Source: CAYLSO01 sp964386525
GTDB taxonomy: Bacteria > Eisenbacteria > RBG-16-71-46 > DASYSL01
Assembly (NCBI GenBank): GCA_964386525.1
Contig: CAYLSO010000027.1
Location: 1 to 22,581, forward strand
Direction: 5' to 3'
DNA length: 22,581 nt
Position 1 is the first letter of the stretch. Every line of letters starts with the position of its first letter. Shown piece by piece: positions 14,456-20,989 of this stretch. The notes under the pieces are model-generated. The model did no database searches. It saw only the letters and a list, made by a program, of their open reading frames with translations, and had not been told where the DNA came from. The position numbers were made by a program, and so were the translations under genes.

Positions 14456-15985
14456 ATGACCACTCCGACGGTTCCTCTCGACGGCCGGCTGATCCCCGCC
14501 CCCCGCCCGCACTTCCACCTGCGCGACGGAGCGCTCTACTTCCTCATTTCCCGGCGCCCGTACGCACCGCTGGACGAGCGCGAGCGGGCCGTGTGGGGCG
14601 CGATGGACGGTGCCGCGACGCTCGACGACCTGTGCGGGCGCTTCGGCGACGCCACCGAGGCGGCGGTGCGCCACTTCTGGGAGCGCGGGCTCTGCGAGCT
14701 GGTGCCGTCGCGCTTCCCCGAGGGGCGCCGGCGCGTCCTGGTCATCGAGCCGCACATGGACGACGCCGTCCTGAGCGTCGGCGGCGCCATGTGGCGGCGC
14801 CGCGACGAGTGCGAGTTCACCGTCCTCACGCTCGCCGGGCGGAGCAACTTCTCGAGCTACGGCCATCTCGACCGCGAGTACTTCGACGTGGACGTGGTGA
14901 CCCGCCTGCGGCTCGCCGAGTCGATCCTCTTCGTGCGCCGGCTCGGCGGCCGTCACGTCGCGCTCGACCTGCCGGAAGCGCCGCAGCGCTACCGCCCGGG
15001 CACCTGGACGCTGGCCTGGTACCGCGCGCACGGCCAGTCGATCGCGGCCTTCATCGGCCACCGCTCGCCGGAGCCGGAGCTCGTGGAGTGGACCGTGGCC
15101 GTGCGCGACGCGCTGCGTACCCATCCGGCCGAAGAGGTGTGGTTCCCCATCGGCGTCGGGCCGCACACCGACCACGAGCTGACCCGCAACGCTTGCCTCG
15201 CCGCGCTGCTCGCCGAGCCGGCGCTGCGGCGGGACCGCGCCTTCCGTCTCTACGAGGAAGTCCCCTACGCCTCCCAGTTCCCCCACTACACGCAGGCGCT
15301 CGTGACCACACTGACGCAGGCCGGCGCCCACCTCGAGCCCGAGCCGGTCGCCGTGACGGACGCCTTCGCCGAAAAGCTCCGCCTGGTGTCGATCTTCGGT
15401 TCGCAGTTCAAGCTCGAAGTCCTGCGGCCGGGGATCGAAGCCTCGGCCCGCGCCGCCGCCGGACCGGGCGGCGGCCTCGCCGAGCTCCTCTTCCGCCTGG
15501 TGGAGCCGCCGCGCACCCTGGATCCGCTCGCGCTCTACGTGGACGCGGAGGAGGTCCGCCGGCTGGCGCAGCGGCTGGCTCCGTGGCTCCAGAAGCATCG
15601 CCACACGCCGCGGTTGAGGATCCTCCTGCGCGTCGCCGCCGGCCGCTGGCGCGAGGACATCGATCTGTTCTTGCGGGCCTTCCCGAAGGCTCGCGTCGAA
15701 GCCCACGCTGCGCCCTTCTCGCTCGCCGAGGTGCTGGACCACCCTTGCGACCGCGTCACCGTGCGGCCGGTCGCCCAGGGCGCGGTGGCCTGGACCCGCC
15801 GCGCCGCAGGCCTCGCGCTGCGCCGCCCTGCACCGACGCTGTTCATCGCCGGGCACGATCGCGAACGAGAGGCCCGCCTGCTCGCCCGCTTCTTCCCGCT
15901 CAGCGACACCTTGGTGTCGCCGACCATGAACCTCATCGCCCAGGCGTTCGCCCTCCTCCCCTCGCCGGCCGGGCCGACAAGATGA
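14456..15985 (+). CDS. PqqD-like domain fused to PIG-L (LmbE-like) deacetylase
   Basis: This encodes 509 residues. Residues 18-85 resemble a PqqD-like winged-helix domain (LYFLISRRPYAPLDERERAVW, DGAATLDDLCGRF, ending GLCELV). Residues 92-330 are a PIG-L/LmbE deacetylase: zinc motif EPHMDDAVLSVGG (98-110, with H100, D102, D103), LAGRSNFS, and PIGVGPHTDHELTRNA with H237 and H240 as candidate ligand or active-site histidines. Such enzymes remove N-acetyl groups from GlcNAc-type sugars or lipid-linked glycans. Residues 330-509 are an extra domain with no recognised motif, ending IAGHDREREARLLARF. No signal peptide, so cytoplasmic. The start has no ribosome-binding site and may be leaderless. The gene is divergent from the GH144 gene by 96 nt and is followed by an ATGA-overlapping short ORF. 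Confidence 0.9.
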   Translation: MTTPTVPLDGRLIPAPRPHFHLRDGALYFLISRRPYAPLDERERAVWGAMDGAATLDDLCGRFGDATEAAVRHFWERGLCELVPSRFPEGRRRVLVIEPHMDDAVLSVGGAMWRRRDECEFTVLTLAGRSNFSSYGHLDREYFDVDVVTRLRLAESILFVRRLGGRHVALDLPEAPQRYRPGTWTLAWYRAHGQSIAAFIGHRSPEPELVEWTVAVRDALRTHPAEEVWFPIGVGPHTDHELTRNACLAALLAEPALRRDRAFRLYEEVPYASQFPHYTQALVTTLTQAGAHLEPEPVAVTDAFAEKLRLVSIFGSQFKLEVLRPGIEASARAAAGPGGGLAELLFRLVEPPRTLDPLALYVDAEEVRRLAQRLAPWLQKHRHTPRLRILLRVAAGRWREDIDLFLRAFPKARVEAHAAPFSLAEVLDHPCDRVTVRPVAQGAVAWTRRAAGLALRRPAPTLFIAGHDREREARLLARFFPLSDTLVSPTMNLIAQAFALLPSPAGPTR

Positions 15986-16179
15986 TCCATAGCATCGGCC
16001 GCAACGCCACCTTCATCTCCAGGTTCAGCCAGTTCGACAGCCGCACCAACCGGGTGAAGGTCGTGGACTCGCAGGGCGGAGGCTGCGCGAGCCCCCGAGC
16101 CGTTGAGGCGCGGGGGGGGTCCGCCGGCTTCGGGGGCCGGGGCGCGCCGCTGCTGGCGGAGACACGGACTCGCGGCTAG
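15982..16179 (+). CDS. Possible 65-residue ORF coupled to the PIG-L gene by ATGA overlap
   Basis: Its ATG (15982-15984) overlaps the TGA stop (15983-15985) of the deacetylase gene, the classic arrangement for translational coupling. The first 33 codons have G/C-rich third positions and a protein-like mix (MIHSIGRNATFISRFSQF, then DSRTNRVKVVDS). The remainder is Gly/Ala/Arg-rich and resembles translated non-coding DNA. It may be a real small protein, the start of a truncated gene, or chance. No function can be given. Confidence 0.33.
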   Translation: MIHSIGRNATFISRFSQFDSRTNRVKVVDSQGGGCASPRAVEARGGSAGFGGRGAPLLAETRTRG

Positions 16180-16188
16180 TCTCAGCCG

Positions 16189-17178
16189 ATGCGAAAGTGT
16201 CCGAGCCCGATCCGGCTCCTGACCGGACTGCTCGCCGCCGCCCTGGGCGCCCTGTTGCTGATCCTCGGCGTGCCGGAGCGTTCGCCCGATCTACGGTCGC
16301 GCCCCCGTCCCGCAGTCTCGTACGGCGAGGCCGCGCGCCGCGTCGCCGCGCGGCAAGCCGCCGAAGGCCCGAGCATCGCCCCCGCCGGCCGCACGTTGCT
16401 CCTCGAGCACGGCCGGCGCACGCCCCGCGCCGTCCTCCTGTTCCACGGGTTCGCGAACTGCCTGTCGCAGTTTTGCGCGCTGGCGCAGCGCCTGCACGCG
16501 GCGGGCGCCAACGTCTACGTTCCGCGGCTGCCCCACCACGGGCTGGCCGACCGGATGACCGACGACCTGCGGCGCCTCACCGCCGAGGAGATGGTGCGCT
16601 TCAGCGACGCGCAGGTGGACATCGCGCGCGGACTCGGCGATACGGTCCTCGTGGCCGGGCTGTCGCTGGGCGGCCTGCAGGCGGCGTGGGCGGCACAGGT
16701 CCGCCCCGACGTGGACCGGGCGGTGCTGATCTCGCCGCTGTTCGGGCTGGCGCTGGTGCCCCAGCCGCTCCTGGGACCGCTGCGCCGCTTCTGGCTGCGC
16801 ACGCCGAACCAGTTCCTCTGGTGGGACCCGCGCGCGCGCGCGGCGCTGCCCGGGCCGCGGCACGTCTACCCGCGCTACTCGACGCGCGCCCTCGCCGAGG
16901 CGCTGCGCGAGGCGGCCGCCGTGGCGCGGAGCTTCCGCCTCCGGCCGCCGGCGGCGCGATCCGTGCTGGTCGTGACGGTGGCCGGAGACCTGGCCGTGGA
17001 CAACGCGGCGACGGCCCGGGCGGTGCGCGAATGGCAGGGTCGTGGCGGCGGCCGAGTGGACGCCTACGAGTTCCCGCGGCAGCTGCGCCTGGGCCACGAC
17101 ATCATCGACCCCGAACAGCCGTACCAGCGCGTCGAGCTCGTCTACCCGGTGCTGGAGAAGCTGATCCTCGGCCGGTGA
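16189..17178 (+). CDS. Membrane-anchored or exported alpha/beta hydrolase
   Basis: This encodes 329 residues from ATG 16189; no strong ribosome-binding site precedes it. An N-terminal hydrophobic segment (about 9-27) follows a basic start and would anchor the protein in the membrane or direct export. The fold is alpha/beta hydrolase: oxyanion region LFHGF (84-88), nucleophile elbow GLSLGG (157-162, S159), likely acid D267 or D271 (V-A-G-D-L-A-V-D-N) and catalytic H303 (LGHDII). The lid-like segment 185-250 contains Trp/Phe-rich sequence (FWLRTPNQFLWWDP). The family includes esterases, lipases and peptidases, and the substrate cannot be told. It follows the PIG-L gene by 203 nt on the same strand and is convergent with the PEBP gene. 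Confidence 0.87.
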   Translation: MRKCPSPIRLLTGLLAAALGALLLILGVPERSPDLRSRPRPAVSYGEAARRVAARQAAEGPSIAPAGRTLLLEHGRRTPRAVLLFHGFANCLSQFCALAQRLHAAGANVYVPRLPHHGLADRMTDDLRRLTAEEMVRFSDAQVDIARGLGDTVLVAGLSLGGLQAAWAAQVRPDVDRAVLISPLFGLALVPQPLLGPLRRFWLRTPNQFLWWDPRARAALPGPRHVYPRYSTRALAEALREAAAVARSFRLRPPAARSVLVVTVAGDLAVDNAATARAVREWQGRGGGRVDAYEFPRQLRLGHDIIDPEQPYQRVELVYPVLEKLILGR

Positions 17179-17183
17179 GGGAC

Positions 17184-17211
17184 CCCCGCCGCGGCGCCGG
17201 ATCCGGCGGGG
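17184..17211. terminator. Hairpin between convergent hydrolase and PEBP genes
   Basis: CCCCGCCG (17184-17191) pairs perfectly with CGGCGGGG (17204-17211) across a 12-nt loop. It fills the 34-nt gap between the two stop codons. No T run is present on either side, so it may act for both genes with Rho or as a transcript end-stabilising stem. Confidence 0.45.
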
Positions 17212-17212
17212 C

Positions 17213-17851
17213 TCAGCGCTTGTAGGTCCCCATCAGCTTCCCCACGGCGAGAACGTGCCCCTGCATCGCCGCCTCGAGGCGCGCCTTGGTGAGCGTGCCT
17301 TCCAGATCGAGCGCGGTGTCCAGGGCGTAGACCTTGAAGTAGTAGCGATGCGGCTTGCCGGGCGGCGGGCATGGCCCGCCGTATCCGGGCCTGTCGAAGT
17401 CGCTGACGCCTTGCCGCGAGCCGTCGGGCAGCCGAGCGCGCTGGCGCAACCCTTCGGGCAGACGCCTGGTGGAAGACGGAAGACCGGAGAGAACCCAGTG
17501 GACCCAGGTCCCGCCGGGAGCGTCGGGGTCGTCGCAGATGAGCGCCAGGCTCTTGGCGCCCGTGGGGACGCCCTCCCAGGCCAGAGCCGGCGAGACATCC
17601 GCCCCGTCGCAGGTGTGCTTCACCGGGATCGGAGCACCCTCCCGAAACGCCGGGCTCGTCACGCGCAGCGTCGGCACGGGGCGCGACTCGGGCCCCGGCT
17701 TCGGCGGCGGCGCGGCCGAGACGCCCGTGTCGGCGACCGCGGCCCAGAATAGCGCGACCAGGAGTGCCAGCTCCGGCCCCGCGCCGATCCGCGCCCTTCC
17801 GGCCGGCCACCGGGCCTCGCCACCGGACGGTCCAGCGATCGTCGATCTCAT
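17213..17851 (-). CDS. Exported YbhB/YbcL-type PEBP-family protein
   Basis: This encodes 212 residues from ATG 17851, preceded by GGAGGAAGAGGC, an excellent ribosome-binding site. An extended basic N-region and a hydrophobic stretch (about 29-45) ending VSAA look like a signal peptide or anchor, so the protein is probably periplasmic. The phosphatidylethanolamine-binding fold shows its anion-pocket motifs: DDPDAP (107-112), THP-like W-V-H-W-V-L (116-121, H118), GYGGPCPPPG (156-165) and HRYYFKVYALD (168-178). The bacterial family is annotated as Raf-kinase-inhibitor-like by homology only; its ligand is generally unknown. Length is slightly above the usual 150-185 because of the export segment. 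Confidence 0.93.
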   Translation of the reverse strand: MRSTIAGPSGGEARWPAGRARIGAGPELALLVALFWAAVADTGVSAAPPPKPGPESRPVPTLRVTSPAFREGAPIPVKHTCDGADVSPALAWEGVPTGAKSLALICDDPDAPGGTWVHWVLSGLPSSTRRLPEGLRQRARLPDGSRQGVSDFDRPGYGGPCPPPGKPHRYYFKVYALDTALDLEGTLTKARLEAAMQGHVLAVGKLMGTYKR

Positions 17852-17880
17852 GCCTCTTCCTCCGGAGGGCACCCGGCGCT

Positions 17881-17946
17881 CGAAGAGCGCTGTCACCAGC
17901 TCTTCGCCCCTGCCCGGGAAGCTCCCGGGCGGGCCCGGCCGGGCCC
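17881..17946. repeat. Three consecutive inverted repeats between divergent genes
   Basis: Three hairpins follow one another: CGAAGAGC (17881-17888) with GCTCTTCG (17899-17906), loop 10; GCCCGGGA (17912-17919) with TCCCGGGC (17923-17930), loop 3; GGGCCC (17931-17936) with GGGCCC (17941-17946), loop 4. They lie in the 154-nt region between the PEBP gene (-) and panD (+). They could be operators, part of the PEBP leader, or cruciform-forming sequence. Confidence 0.55.
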
Positions 17947-18005
17947 TAGTGACGCCCGCGGCCCACCGCTGCTACCCTCGCCGGGGCCGGGCCGGAGGGG
18001 GTCGA

Positions 18006-18389
18006 ATGAAGCGCGTTCTGCTCAAGTCCAAGCTGCACCGCGTGACGGTGACCCAGACCGAGCTGCATTACGAGGGCTCGTGCGCCATCGACGAGGGGCT
18101 GCTGGAGGCGGCCGACCTGCGGGAGTACGAGCAGGTCGACATCTACAACGTGAACAACGGACAGCGCTTCACCACCTACGTGGTGCGCGCCCCGCGCGGC
18201 TCGGGCACGGTCAGCGTCATGGGCGCCGCAGCCCGCCTCGCCAGTCCGGGCGACGCTCTCATCGTCGCCGCGTACGCGCCGCTCGACGACGCCGACCTGG
18301 CCGCTTTCAAGCCCCACATCGTTCTCGTGGACGCCCAGAACCGGATCGTGCCGCGTGGGGCCGCGGCGCCGACCGCGCCGCACTCGTAG
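18006..18389 (+). CDS. panD: Aspartate 1-decarboxylase
   Basis: This encodes 127 residues, starting at ATG 18006, 4 nt after GGAGGGGG. The enzyme converts L-aspartate to beta-alanine for pantothenate and CoA synthesis, using a pyruvoyl group made by self-cleavage. All key residues are where the E. coli enzyme has them: cleavage site G24-S25 in YEGSCAID (22-29), K9, R54, T57 and Y58 (NNGQRFTTYVV, 50-60). Later blocks MGAAARL and GDALIVAAYA are typical. Length is normal with a short Ala/Pro-rich tail. No other pantothenate gene adjoins it; neighbours are a PEBP gene and an asparaginase-type gene on the other strand. Confidence 0.98.
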   Translation: MKRVLLKSKLHRVTVTQTELHYEGSCAIDEGLLEAADLREYEQVDIYNVNNGQRFTTYVVRAPRGSGTVSVMGAAARLASPGDALIVAAYAPLDDADLAAFKPHIVLVDAQNRIVPRGAAAPTAPHS

Positions 18390-18435
18390 CCGCGCCCGCC
18401 GTACCCCTTGCCGCTCGTCTTCGAGGCTTCCCCGT

Positions 18436-19491
18436 CTACTCTCCCGCCACGCCGTACGCCATCCGCCGGTTCGCCGCCACCCCCCAGCCGTCACGGTCCA
18501 CCGCGATGACGCCCACGTCGAAGCGCGGCGGAAAGTCGGCGACCGCCTCTTCCACCGCCTCGCGCGCCGGCGTACCGCCCGCCAGGCGCTCGTACACGGC
18601 CCGCGCGATGGCCCGCCGGATGATCTCCTCCCCCTCGCCCGTGCAGGCGACGGCGCCGGCCGGGCCGGCATAGAGCCCCGCCCCGAAGACGGGTACGTCG
18701 CCCACGCGGCCGTAGAGCGTGACCGAGGTGCCGCCCGTGGAGAGGGTCGCGGCGAAGCGTCCGTCGCGGTCGCGCGCCACCGTGCCGACCGTGTCGCCGC
18801 GCTTGCGCCATTCGAGCACGTCGGCCGGCATCTCACCCGGGAAGTTCCAGTAGCGCCGCCAGTCGAACACCGTCGTGTCGCCGCGCCCGAACAGCTCCGC
18901 CTGGCGCCGCATGCGCGCCCGGTAGCGGGCTTCCGCCTCGGGGCAGGTGGGGACCACGTCGGCGAAGCCGACCTTGTGGGCGAAGCGGGTGGCGCCCTCG
19001 CCGACCAGGAGCAGGTGCGGCGTGCTGTCCATCACGGCCCGCGCCACGAGCACCGGGTTGCGCACGCGCTCGACGGCCGCCACGGCCGCGAAGCGGCCCT
19101 CGCCGGTCATGATCGAGGCGTCCATCTGGATGGTCTTGCCGTCGAGGCGGATGTTGGCGCCGGTGCCGGCGTTGAAGCGCGGGTCGTTCTCGAGCTTGAC
19201 GGTCCCCGCGAGCGCGGCTTCCAGCGCCGAGCCGCCGCCGACCAGAACGCCGAGCGCACTGTCCGCCGCCGCCCGCGGCCCGTCGGCCAGCTCGGGGCCC
19301 GAGCCGACGCCGCCGTGGGTGACGACCAGGGCTCCGGCGCGCGGGCCGCCGCCGAGGGTGGGCAGGGTCCCCGCGGAGGCGACCGGGCCGGCCGCCCCCC
19401 CCAGCCCTACCCAGGTGGCCAGCAGCAGCGCCAGGACGCCGAGCGGCGGCCGCCCCGACCCCCGCCTCTTCCGACCTCCGAATCGATTCAC
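18436..19491 (-). CDS. Exported isoaspartyl peptidase / L-asparaginase (Ntn hydrolase)
   Basis: This encodes 351 residues. The start is a GTG at 19491 with AGGAGG seven nt upstream. Residues 1-41 form a signal peptide (basic MNRFGGRKRR, hydrophobic 18-35, cleavage near PVASAG), so the enzyme acts outside the cytoplasm, unlike most cytosolic members. It hydrolyses asparagine or beta-aspartyl dipeptides. The precursor self-cleaves before the nucleophile T234 in RGDTVGTVARD (231-241) to give alpha and beta subunits. Other family blocks: ENDPRFNAGTGANI (101-114), MDASIM (123-128), STGG (251-254) and GRVGDVPVFGAGLYA (261-275), with the usual substrate-binding Arg and Asp. It lies 55 nt downstream of the phosphatase gene and may share its transcript, although a hairpin lies between them. 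Confidence 0.94.
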   Translation of the reverse strand: MNRFGGRKRRGSGRPPLGVLALLLATWVGLGGAAGPVASAGTLPTLGGGPRAGALVVTHGGVGSGPELADGPRAAADSALGVLVGGGSALEAALAGTVKLENDPRFNAGTGANIRLDGKTIQMDASIMTGEGRFAAVAAVERVRNPVLVARAVMDSTPHLLLVGEGATRFAHKVGFADVVPTCPEAEARYRARMRRQAELFGRGDTTVFDWRRYWNFPGEMPADVLEWRKRGDTVGTVARDRDGRFAATLSTGGTSVTLYGRVGDVPVFGAGLYAGPAGAVACTGEGEEIIRRAIARAVYERLAGGTPAREAVEEAVADFPPRFDVGVIAVDRDGWGVAANRRMAYGVAGE

Positions 19492-19509
19492 GCCCGTGCC
19501 TCCTCTCTC

Positions 19510-19537
19510 CGCGGGGCGATCGCGAGCCGGCCCCGCG
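19510..19537 (-). terminator. Hairpin between phosphatase and asparaginase genes
   Basis: CGCGGGGC (19510-19517) pairs with GCCCCGCG (19530-19537) around a 12-nt loop, starting 10 nt after the phosphatase stop. The asparaginase ribosome-binding site follows a few bases later. No T run is present, so it could be a partial terminator or an RNA-stabilising stem. Confidence 0.35.
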
Positions 19538-19546
19538 CTTCGCCCC

Positions 19547-20797
19547 TCACAGCCTCCGCACCACCGCCACCGTCATGTCGTCATGGGCCGGTACGCCCTG
19601 CGCGTGCGCGTCCAACGCGGAGAGGATCGTGTGGACCGTCTCCTTGGCCGTGGCTCCGGCCAGCTCGCGCAGCAGGCGGCGCAGGCGGGCGGTGCCGAAC
19701 GGATCGCCGCGGCGGTTCTCCCGGTCGATGACGCCGTCGGTGTAGAGCAGGAGCGCGTCGCCGGCCTCGAGCCGGACCTCGGCGCTCTCGTAGCGGGCAT
19801 CGGGGATCGGCCCCAGCACCGTGCCGCCGCGGTCCAGCTCCAGGAACGCCCGTGCGCGCCGCAGCAGCGGCGGGTCGTGGCCGGCGTTGCAGTAGAGGAA
19901 CGTGCCGTCCGCGCTCAGCTCGCCGTAGAAGAGCGAGGCGAACTTGGTGGCCAGCGCGGCGCGGTGGATGACGTGATTCAGCCGCTCGACGACGGCCGCG
20001 ATCTCGCTCCCGTCGCCCACTCCCATGCGCAGGCCGGTGACCACATCGCGGGCCAGGAGCGCCGCCGGCAGGCCGTGGCCGGAGGAATCGGCGATGGCGA
20101 TCCCCAGCCGGCCGTTCGGCAGCGGCAGATAGTCGAACAGATCGCCGCCGACGCTCTCCGCCGGCCGCGATTGCCCGGCGATGTCGTAGCCGGCGAAATC
20201 GGGGGGCCCCGTCGGCAGCAGGCTCTCCTGGATGAGGCGGGACTGCTCGAAGATCTCGTGGACCCGCTGCTGCTCGAGCTTGAGGTTGATCACGTGCCGG
20301 GCGGCGGTGAGCGAGTAGAGGACGTGCTCTTCCCGCACCTCGCCGTGGATCGAGAAGCCGATGATGTGGCTGCTGCCCTCGCCCACCGCGATGGCGGCGA
20401 AGTGGGAGCGCACGCCGATCGTCTGCTCGAACTGCGGGTCGTAGCCCGCGTCGCCGTGGCGCATGAGGACCAGCCCGCTGGAGAGGGTGCGCAGGTGGGG
20501 CGGGTAGTCGCGCGGCACGCGGATGCCCAGCGGCAGGTCGCGGGAGGTGCCCACGCCGCAGCAGAGCACGAAGTCCTCGCCCTCCCGGCGGTAGATCCGC
20601 CCGCCCTCGAAGCCCAGATCGGACTCGAAGCGCGACACCAGGAGCGCGACGATCGTCTCCAGCATCACGGAGATGTTCTCGACGCGCTCGATGCGGGCGA
20701 GCGCGTCCTCCAGCTTGTGGTACAGGGCCCGGAACTCGACGCCGCGGCGCGCCGATTCCGCGGCCACGAGCCCCGCCGGGGGCGGATCGGCTGACAT
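19547..20797 (-). CDS. GAF-domain SpoIIE/RsbU-type PP2C phosphatase
   Basis: This encodes 416 residues from ATG 20797 with AGGAAGG 5 nt upstream. Residues about 25-180 look like a GAF sensor domain. Residues 170-195 form a helical linker (LKLEQQRVHEIFEQSRLIQESLLP), typical before this phosphatase type. Residues 200-416 are the PPM/SpoIIE domain, with metal-site acids in SVGGDLFDY (D219), ADSSGHGLPAALLA (D237), LLYTDGVID (D354) and HDDMTVAVVRR (D406/D407). Such proteins dephosphorylate anti-sigma antagonists in partner-switching systems. No anti-sigma kinase or STAS gene is within the window, so its partner must be elsewhere. It is cytosolic as no membrane segment is seen. The neighbouring asparaginase gene has no obvious functional link. 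Confidence 0.93.
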   Translation of the reverse strand: MSADPPPAGLVAAESARRGVEFRALYHKLEDALARIERVENISVMLETIVALLVSRFESDLGFEGGRIYRREGEDFVLCCGVGTSRDLPLGIRVPRDYPPHLRTLSSGLVLMRHGDAGYDPQFEQTIGVRSHFAAIAVGEGSSHIIGFSIHGEVREEHVLYSLTAARHVINLKLEQQRVHEIFEQSRLIQESLLPTGPPDFAGYDIAGQSRPAESVGGDLFDYLPLPNGRLGIAIADSSGHGLPAALLARDVVTGLRMGVGDGSEIAAVVERLNHVIHRAALATKFASLFYGELSADGTFLYCNAGHDPPLLRRARAFLELDRGGTVLGPIPDARYESAEVRLEAGDALLLYTDGVIDRENRRGDPFGTARLRRLLRELAGATAKETVHTILSALDAHAQGVPAHDDMTVAVVRRL

Positions 20798-20924
20798 GGA
20801 TTCCTTCCTGGGTTCGTTTCGCCGCCGAGTCTGGGGCATGGGGGGGGCGGGGCGCAAGAGCGAGGCGCCGCCCACCGCGCTCCGACGGCGGGCAACTCCG
20901 CGGCTGCGCGCCGCGGAAGGGCGA

Positions 20925-20953
20925 TTGACACCGGCCTTAGGCGGGAGGACCAT
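20925..20953 (+). promoter_or_regulatory. Promoter of the multihaem cytochrome gene
   Basis: A perfect TTGACA (20925-20930) is followed after 17 bp by GACCAT (20948-20953), which keeps A2, A5 and T6 of the -10 consensus. Transcription would begin near 20960, giving a 30-nt leader with the strong AAGGAGG site at 20977-20983. The rest of the 192-nt gap to the divergent phosphatase gene contains only GC-rich palindromes. Confidence 0.55.
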
Positions 20954-20989
20954 CCTTGGCGCGTTCTTCACAATCCAAGGAGGCCGCCC

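Noticed and set aside
14360..15856. Upstream extension of the GH144 frame to 15856 on the minus strand.
   Set aside because: It lies antisense to the PIG-L deacetylase and would bury the signal peptide in the middle of the protein; ATG 14359 is the sensible start.
14456..19491. Idea that the deacetylase, hydrolase, PEBP, panD and asparaginase genes form one pathway cluster.
   Set aside because: Strands alternate, hairpins separate several genes, and the reactions share no obvious substrate.
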